64,000 bases of DNA, from the NCBI RefSeq assembly GCF_009659535.1, contig NZ_VJZZ01000017.1:80624-144623 (forward strand), written 5' to 3'. Positions 59,215 to 64,000 of this stretch are shown piece after piece. Both the position numbers and the translations under genes were made by a program. The notes under the pieces were generated by a model. The model saw nothing but the letters and a program-made list of their open reading frames with translations, was not told the origin of the DNA and searched no databases. This DNA is from Aggregicoccus sp. 17bor-14 (lineage in GTDB: Bacteria; Myxococcota; Myxococcia; Myxococcales; Myxococcaceae). Numbering within the stretch: position 1 is the stretch's first letter; the number at the start of each line of letters is the position of its first letter.

Positions 59215-59759
59215 CTGCGCTGAAATGACGCAGGGGCCGTGAAGAGGTCCTGCTGCATGCCATCGCCGGGGCCGAGGAGGCAGGCGAGGCGCGCGCCCTC
59301 GAGCCGCAGCAGCTGGCGCTTCGTGGGCAGGCCGCCGCCGAAGCCCGTGAGGCTGCCGTCGCTGCCCACCACGCGGTGGCAGGGCACCACGATGGGCAGC
59401 GGGTTGCGCCCATTCGCGAGCCCCACCGCGCGGCTGGCGCCCGGCTTGCCCAGGCGCCGCGCGAGCTCGCCGTAGCTCACCGTCTCGCCGTACGGAATGG
59501 TGCACAGCGCCGCCCACACGCTCTTCTGGAAGGCGGTGCCCTCGGGGGCGAGCGGGAGGGTGAACGCGCGCAGGCGTCCCTCGAAGTAGGCCTCCAGCTG
59601 GCGCAGCGCCTCGCTGAAGCGCGCGCGCTCCTCGCGCCACTGCGGCTCGGGCTCCTGCGCGTGGCGCCCCGCGGGGAACTGGATGTGGCTCAGGCCGGCC
59701 TCGTCCGCCGCGAGCAGCAGCCGGCCGATGGGCGAGTCCGTGAAGGTGAAGACGGTCAT
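59211..59759 (-). CDS. ogt: Methylated-DNA-protein-cysteine S-methyltransferase
   Basis: Removes O6-methyl groups from guanine by transfer to its own Cys. In 182 residues the active-site motif PCHRV holds Cys127; the helix-turn-helix-like [19 protein letters not shown] and downstream [17 protein letters not shown] match the family. It starts inside the stop of the Ada-AlkA gene (ATGA overlap), giving a two-gene alkylation-repair unit. Confidence 0.95.
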   Translation of the reverse strand: MTVFTFTDSPIGRLLLAADEAGLSHIQFPAGRHAQEPEPQWREERARFSEALRQLEAYFEGRLRAFTLPLAPEGTAFQKSVWAALCTIPYGETVSYGELARRLGKPGASRAVGLANGRNPLPIVVPCHRVVGSDGSLTGFGGGLPTKRQLLRLEGARLACLLGPGDGMQQDLFTAPASFQRS

Positions 59760-61186
59760 GCGAGGCTCCAGAGCAGGAGGGCAGCGTAGCCGCGCCAGGG
59801 ACGCCAGCGCTCGGCGCGCTCGCGCAGGGCCCGGGCAGTGAGTGGGGACGCGCCACCGGCCACGCGGCGCAGCACGAGGTCTCCCTCGGGGAAGGCATCC
59901 GGCTCGCCCAGCCCGCGCAAGAGCGCGTAGGCGGCCGTCCACGGGCCGATGCCCGGCAGCCGCTCGAGCCGCACCTGCAGCTCCTCCGCCGGCGCATCGA
60001 GCGCGAGCGCTCCGCGCGCCACGGCCTGCGCCAGTTGCACCAGCGCCTCGCCCCGTGCGCGCGGCAGCGGGAGCGAGGCGGGGGAGACCTGCGCGAGGGC
60101 CTCGGGGGTGGGAAAGAGGTGGGTGAGGCCGCCGGGCCCGGGGCAGGGCTCGCCGTAGGCGCTCGCGAGGCGGCCTGCGTGCGTGCGCGCCGCGGCCACG
60201 CTCACCTGCTGCCCGAGCACCGCGCGCACCAGCAGCTCGAAGAGGTCGAAGGCGCCCGGGATGCGCAGGCCGGGGCGGCGCGCGAGCGCGGGGGCGAGCA
60301 GGGGGTCTGCGCCCAGCGCGTCGCGCACCACCGCCGGGTCCAGGCCGAGGTCGAACTGCTGGCGCACGCGCGCCGTCACCTCGTAGAGCACCGTCGCGTC
60401 CGGGTGGCGCACGGTGAGCTCCAGGCTGCCGGCCTCGGGCAGGTGGCGAACCTGGAACCAGCCCCCGCGGCCGCCCACGCGGATGGTGCGCCGGTACACG
60501 CCCGCGTCCACCGTCTCCACGCCGGGCAGCGCGCGCCGGGCGAGGAAGGCGAGCAGCCCCTCCCAGTCGTAGGGCGGGCGGTAGGCGAGGCGCAGGCAGT
60601 AGGTGTCCGGCTCCGCGCTCGCGCGCTGCCGGCTGCGCCGCAGCTGCGAGGGGGCGCGCCCGTAGGTCTGCAGGAAGCTCGCGTTGAAGCGGCGCACGCT
60701 GCCGTAGCCCGAGGCCGCCGCCACCTGGCCCATGGGGAGCTGCGTCTCGTCCAGCAGCCGCTTCGCGAAGTGCAGCCGCCGCGTCTGCGCGACGCCCACG
60801 GGGCTCGCGCCCAGGTGCTCCACGAAGAGCCGGTGCAGGTGGCGCGGCCCCACGCCCACCTTCGCCGCGAGCGCCTCCACGCTGCCCGTGTCCAGCGCGC
60901 CCTCGCCGATGAGCCGCAGTGCGCGGCGCACGGTGGCGCTGGTGCCCTCCCAGGCCGGCGTGCCCGGCGCGGCCTCCGGGCGGCAGCGCAGGCAGGGGCG
61001 GTAGCCGGCCTCCGCGGCGGCCGCGGCCGTGGGGTAGTAGAGGATGTTCACGCGCCGCGGGCTCACGGCGGGGCACACCGGGCGGCAGTAGATGCCGGTG
61101 GTGCGCACGGCGATGTAGAAGCGCCCGTCGAAGCGCGCATCGCGGGCGAGGCGGGCGCGGTCACAGATGGCGGGGTCCAGCTCCAT
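59756..61186 (-). CDS. Ada-AlkA: AraC-type regulator fused to 3-methyladenine glycosylase
   Basis: A 476-residue fusion for alkylation repair. Residues 1-75 are the Ada zinc domain with C34, C38, C65 and C68, in which Cys34 would accept a methyl group from DNA phosphotriesters. About 85-180 is an AraC-type HTH ([16 protein letters not shown]). About 190-470 is AlkA-like DNA-3-methyladenine glycosylase with HhH motif [18 protein letters not shown] and catalytic Asp in [10 protein letters not shown]. The O6-methylguanine transferase part of classical Ada is missing and is supplied by the coupled ogt gene. It probably induces its own operon. Confidence 0.93.
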   Translation of the reverse strand: MELDPAICDRARLARDARFDGRFYIAVRTTGIYCRPVCPAVSPRRVNILYYPTAAAAAEAGYRPCLRCRPEAAPGTPAWEGTSATVRRALRLIGEGALDTGSVEALAAKVGVGPRHLHRLFVEHLGASPVGVAQTRRLHFAKRLLDETQLPMGQVAAASGYGSVRRFNASFLQTYGRAPSQLRRSRQRASAEPDTYCLRLAYRPPYDWEGLLAFLARRALPGVETVDAGVYRRTIRVGGRGGWFQVRHLPEAGSLELTVRHPDATVLYEVTARVRQQFDLGLDPAVVRDALGADPLLAPALARRPGLRIPGAFDLFELLVRAVLGQQVSVAAARTHAGRLASAYGEPCPGPGGLTHLFPTPEALAQVSPASLPLPRARGEALVQLAQAVARGALALDAPAEELQVRLERLPGIGPWTAAYALLRGLGEPDAFPEGDLVLRRVAGGASPLTARALRERAERWRPWRGYAALLLWSLA

Positions 61187-61252
61187 GGGTGCAAGAGTAC
61201 GCGCCGCGGGGGACAGGGGCTGGCCGTTTTCGGACGCAGACGGGAGGCAGGG

Positions 61253-61765
61253 GTGGAGAGGCCGGAGCGCAGGAGGCGGTGGCGGCGCTGGGCGCTGGAT
61301 GCGCTGCTCGTGCTGCTCGCCGTGGTGGCGGTGAGCGCGTGGCAGACGCGGGGCCTGCCCTCCTCGGGCACGCGCGCGCCTGGGTTCACGCTGCGCACGC
61401 TGGACGGGGGCACGCTCTCGCTCGCGCAGCTGCGCGGCCGGCCCGTGGTGCTCACCTTCTGGGCGCCCTGGTGCGCGGTCTGCAAGGCCGAGACGCCCAA
61501 CCTCGCCCGGCTGCAGCGCCTTGCGGGAGAGCGGGCGCACGTCGTCTCGGTCGCCGTGGCCTACCCGGGAGAGGAGGCGGTGCGGCGCTTCGTGCGCGAG
61601 CAGGAGGTGCAGGGCGCAGTGGGCCTCGGCGATGACGCGCTGCAGGAGGCCTACGGGGTGAGTGCCCTGCCCACCACGCTCTTCCTCGGGGAGGACGGCC
61701 GGGTGCGCCACGCCGCCGTGGGCTACACGACGACGCTGGGGCTGGTGTGGCGGCTGTGGCTCTGA
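61253..61765 (+). CDS. Membrane-anchored TlpA-like thioredoxin
   Basis: A 170-residue protein with an N-terminal anchor (RRRRWRRWALDALLVLLAVVAV) and a thioredoxin domain with active site WCAVC (in TFWAPWCAVCKAE) and cis-Pro in SALPTTLFLG. TlpA/ResA-like proteins reduce periplasmic disulfides, for example in cytochrome c maturation. The start is GTG with GGAGGCAGG upstream. The gene is divergent from Ada-AlkA across about 66 bp and not in an obvious cytochrome cluster. Confidence 0.88.
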   Translation: MERPERRRRWRRWALDALLVLLAVVAVSAWQTRGLPSSGTRAPGFTLRTLDGGTLSLAQLRGRPVVLTFWAPWCAVCKAETPNLARLQRLAGERAHVVSVAVAYPGEEAVRRFVREQEVQGAVGLGDDALQEAYGVSALPTTLFLGEDGRVRHAAVGYTTTLGLVWRLWL

Positions 61766-61863
61766 CGTGGGCAGAGGTGCGGGCGGGCAGGTGAACGGCT
61801 GCGGCCACGCATCGCTGGCATCCGGGGACGCGGGGCGATAGGAGCACGCTCGCGCCCACCGCC

Positions 61864-63102
61864 ATGGACTCCTCCACTCCGATGCCCGCCTCCGCGTCTC
61901 CGGCCTCCGCTCCCTCTCCCGCCCGCTCCATCTCCTTCGAGGACACGGGCGTCGCCTTCGCGTCGCAGAGCAACGCGCGCCTGCGCAAGGCGCAGCTCTT
62001 CTTCTCCCTGCTCGAGCAGCCGCTGCTCGCGCGCGCGGGCATCGCCACGACGCGGGCGCTCCTGGGCGCGCGCGTGCCGGGGATGAGCACGCTGGTGCGC
62101 CACACGGTGTTTGCCCAGTTCTGCGGCGGCGAGAGCATCGAGGAGTGCCACGGCGCGGTGGAGGCGCTCGCGCAGCACGGCGTGCAGAGCATCCTCGACT
62201 ACAGCGTGGAGGGCGAGAAGAGCGAGCCCGGCTTCGAGGCCACCGCGAAGGAGACGCTCGCCACCATCGAGTGGGCGGCGAAGCACCCGCACATCGCGTT
62301 CTCGGTGTTCAAGGTGACGGGGCTCGCGCGCTTCAGCCTGCTGGAGAAGCTGGGCGCGCGCGTGAGCCTCAGCGCCGAGGAGCAGGCCGAGTGGGAGCGC
62401 GTGCGCGCGCGCGTGCTGGGGCTGTGCGAGCGCGCCCACGCGCTCGGGGTGCGCATCTTCATCGACGGCGAGGAGACCTGGATCCAGGACGTCATCGACG
62501 GGCTCGCCGAGGAGGCGATGGCGCGCTTCAACCGCGAGCGCACCATCGTCTACAACACGTACCAGATGTACCGCACCGCGAGCCTCGGCAACCTGAAGGC
62601 CGCGCTCGGGCGGGCGAAGGCCGGCGGCTACTTCTTCGGCGCGAAGCTGGTGCGCGGCGCGTACATGGAGAAGGAGCGCAACCGCGCGAAGGCCTTCGGC
62701 TACGCGGACCCCATCCACCCGGACAAGGCCGCGACCGACAAGGCCTACGACGAGGCGATGCTGGTGTGCCTCGATCACCTGGACCGCAGCGCGCTGTGCG
62801 CCGGCACGCACAACGAGGCGAGCTGCCGGCTGCTCATCGCGGAGATGGCCCGCCGCCACATCGCGCCGGACGACAAGCGCGTGTACTTCAGCCAGCTGTA
62901 CGGGATGAGCGACAACATCTCCTTCAACCTCGCGCGCGCCGGCTACCACGTGGCCAAGTACCTGCCCTACGGCCCCGTGCGCAGCGTGCTGCCCTACCTC
63001 ATCCGCCGCGCCGAGGAGAACAGCGCCATCGCCGGCCAGGGCGGCCGGGAGATCGGCCTCGTGCGCCGCGAGCTGCAGCGCCGCCGGCAGCAGGGCGCGT
63101 AG
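61864..63102 (+). CDS. Proline dehydrogenase
   Basis: Monofunctional proline dehydrogenase (FAD-dependent), the first step of proline catabolism, in 412 residues. The TIM-barrel fold is supported by SILDYSVEGEKS, GVRIFIDGEETW, IVYNTYQMYRTAS, FGAKLVRGAYMEKE, DEAMLVCLDHLD, and the C-terminal YLIRRAEENSAI, which contains the RR-x-EEN substrate-binding motif. No P5C dehydrogenase domain is attached, so the second step must be encoded elsewhere. A palindromic repeat separates it from the next gene. Confidence 0.94.
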   Translation: MDSSTPMPASASPASAPSPARSISFEDTGVAFASQSNARLRKAQLFFSLLEQPLLARAGIATTRALLGARVPGMSTLVRHTVFAQFCGGESIEECHGAVEALAQHGVQSILDYSVEGEKSEPGFEATAKETLATIEWAAKHPHIAFSVFKVTGLARFSLLEKLGARVSLSAEEQAEWERVRARVLGLCERAHALGVRIFIDGEETWIQDVIDGLAEEAMARFNRERTIVYNTYQMYRTASLGNLKAALGRAKAGGYFFGAKLVRGAYMEKERNRAKAFGYADPIHPDKAATDKAYDEAMLVCLDHLDRSALCAGTHNEASCRLLIAEMARRHIAPDDKRVYFSQLYGMSDNISFNLARAGYHVAKYLPYGPVRSVLPYLIRRAEENSAIAGQGGREIGLVRRELQRRRQQGA

Positions 63103-63110
63103 CGTGTCCT

Positions 63111-63131
63111 CCCTCTCCCTCTGGGAGAGGG
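63111..63131. repeat. Dispersed palindromic repeat, reverse orientation
   Basis: CCCTCTCCC-TCT-GGGAGAGGG followed by CGGGGTGAGGG, so this copy is inverted relative to those at 53107 and 35144. It lies in the 45-bp gap between two genes. Confidence 0.75.
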
Positions 63132-63147
63132 GCGGGGTGAGGGACGG

Positions 63148-63762
63148 ATGTCCGAGGAGCGCTACCGCATCCCCGCCGGCCCCCACCGCGTGGAGCAGGA
63201 GGTGCTCAAGAGCCGCTTCCTCACCACGCTGGAGCCTGTCGCGAGCGCCGAGGAGGCACGCGCCTTCGTGGAGCGCATCCGCGCGGAGTTTCCCGACGCG
63301 CGCCACCACTGCTGGGCCTTCGTGGTGGGACCGCCGGGCTCCACTGCCAACGTGGGGATGAGCGACGACGGCGAGCCCCACGGCACCGCGGGGCGGCCCA
63401 TGCTCAATGCGCTGCTGCACGGAGGCGTGGGCGACGTGGCCGCGGTGGTGACCCGCTGGTTCGGCGGGACGCTGCTGGGCAAGGGCGGCCTGGTGCGCGC
63501 CTACACGCAAGGGGTGCAGCTCGCGCTCGCGGAGCTCCCCACGCGCGAGAAGGTGCGCACGGTGACGCTTCGCTTCGCCTTCGACTACGCGCACGTGGAC
63601 GGCGTGCGCCGGCTGCTCCCCGCGCACGAGGCGACGCTGGTGGAGGAGGCCTACTCCGAGCGCGTGCAGTACACGCTGCAGCTGCCCGCCTCCGGTGTGG
63701 AGGCCCTGGAGCAGGCGCTGCGAGACCTCACGCACGGTGCGGTGCAAGTGCTCGACGGGTAG
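63148..63762 (+). CDS. IMPACT (YigZ/UPF0029) family protein
   Basis: A 204-residue IMPACT family protein (YigZ/YvyE). The signature DDGEPHGTAGRPML lies near residue 72, after ARHHCWAFVVGPPG, and WFGGTLLGKGGLVRAYTQG is the second family block. The C-terminal 75 residues form the DUF1949-like domain. Members regulate translation under stress (IMPACT) or have unknown roles in bacteria. It follows proline dehydrogenase by 45 bp and has GAGGGACGG upstream of the ATG. Confidence 0.93.
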   Translation: MSEERYRIPAGPHRVEQEVLKSRFLTTLEPVASAEEARAFVERIRAEFPDARHHCWAFVVGPPGSTANVGMSDDGEPHGTAGRPMLNALLHGGVGDVAAVVTRWFGGTLLGKGGLVRAYTQGVQLALAELPTREKVRTVTLRFAFDYAHVDGVRRLLPAHEATLVEEAYSERVQYTLQLPASGVEALEQALRDLTHGAVQVLDG

Positions 63763-63772
63763 GGGTGCGCCG

Positions 63773-63889
63773 CGGCAGTTGGTGGAGGCACACGGGGGCG
63801 GCATTCACGTGAAGAGCGCGCTGGGCCAGGGCGCCGAGTTCACCGTGGAGCTCCCACTGTCCCCTCTCCCTCTGGGAGCACCCCTTTAA
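63773..63889 (+). pseudogene. C-terminal remnant of a histidine kinase
   Basis: The reading frame RQLVEAHGGGIHVKSALGQG then AEFTVELPL is the end of a HATPase_c domain (G2 box and last strands). Nothing of the rest of a kinase lies upstream: the IMPACT gene ends 11 bp before. A degenerate palindromic repeat (CCCTCTCCC-TCT-GGGAG) supplies the last codons and the stop. It is therefore a decayed 3' fragment, probably left after a deletion. Confidence 0.75.
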
Positions 63890-63910
63890 ACCTGTCGACG
63901 CGCGACGGGT
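63861..63910. repeat. Degenerate palindromic repeat inside the kinase remnant
   Basis: CCCTCTCCC-TCT-GGGAG with the right arm broken and a further TGAGGGG (63910-63916) that matches the flank. It is fused to the 3' end of the remnant. Confidence 0.5.
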
Positions 63911-64000
63911 GAGGGGCAGGCGTGGGAGGGAGCAGCCGGGAGCGTGGCTTGGGCCCGTGCGGGTTGCAAGGGCATGGAGGGTACAAGGCCATGCTCGATG

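Noticed and set aside
63890..64000. Possible new gene start at 63991
   Set aside because: Only ten bases remain before the window ends, so no coding evidence.
1..64000. tRNA, rRNA, insertion sequence, prophage or CRISPR array
   Set aside because: I saw no cloverleaf, 16S/23S signature, transposase, integrase or regular spacer array in the window.

Overview
The window is high-GC DNA (about 70% or more by eye, third codon positions almost always G or C) and reads as one contiguous piece of a myxobacterial chromosome, most likely Myxococcaceae or a near relative. The evidence is the large number of lipoproteins and secreted proteins, a DUF4215 cysteine-rich repeat protein, an M57-type HEIGH metalloprotease, LytS/LytTR two-component pairs, an NrsF-type anti-sigma factor beside an ECF sigma factor, a CotH-like kinase lipoprotein, and a cyanide-insensitive-type cytochrome bd. 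I found no tRNA, rRNA, CRISPR array, insertion sequence or phage gene.

Layout. 1-2484: end of an ATP synthase F0 cluster (subunit a, c, b) followed by ychF; no F1 gene follows. 2515-8258: small membrane proteins and lipoproteins, an ATP-grasp ligase, an AIM24-family protein and a secreted M19 dipeptidase. 8397-13253: a LytS/LytTR pair, then a 2-oxoglutarate oxygenase fused to a seven-bladed WD40 propeller, divergent from a TetR regulator that overlaps an HD-domain hydrolase gene. 13611-14273 has no credible gene and holds inverted repeats. 14274-25307 is rich in exported proteins: lipase, OmpA lipoprotein, GH18 chitinase-like lipoprotein, M13 and M57 metalloproteases, a cysteine-rich repeat protein. 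25482-36596: DEAD-box helicase, membrane proteins, a second LytS/LytTR pair, a NYN nuclease, a PAS histidine kinase, an MDR oxidoreductase, an HATPase-DUF4325 protein and an AlkB-like oxygenase. 36708-49341: Ig-like lipoprotein, a cyclic-nucleotide-binding thioredoxin-reductase-like protein, a divergent SLOG-TIR/patatin pair, the CotH-like lipoprotein, and an AsmA-like/GT51 transglycosylase. 49405-63889: ArsJ-like transporter, methionine aminopeptidase, a LysR protein with only its DNA-binding part, sigma/anti-sigma pair, FHA protein, cydAB, Ada-AlkA and Ogt alkylation repair, a thioredoxin, proline dehydrogenase, an IMPACT protein and the tail of a broken histidine kinase.

How genes work together. 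Tight stop/start overlaps mark likely co-translated units: LytS/LytTR (twice), TetR/HD, sigma/anti-sigma, Ada-AlkA/Ogt and cydA/cydB. The best candidate for an undescribed system is the divergent SLOG-TIR and patatin pair at 41335-43786. It combines a nucleotide-signal-sensing fold, an NADase-type TIR domain and a lipase, all parts recurrent in prokaryotic immunity, but in an arrangement I do not recognise as a named system. Second is the oxygenase-WD40 fusion, whose start codon lies inside a palindromic operator shared with TetR. Third is the hairpin-rich gene-free stretch at 13727-14124. A palindromic repeat (CCCTCTCCC, 3 nt, GGGAGAGGG) recurs at gene 3' ends, and at least eight genes have a TANNNT box 6-11 nt before the start codon with no Shine-Dalgarno, which suggests leaderless transcripts.
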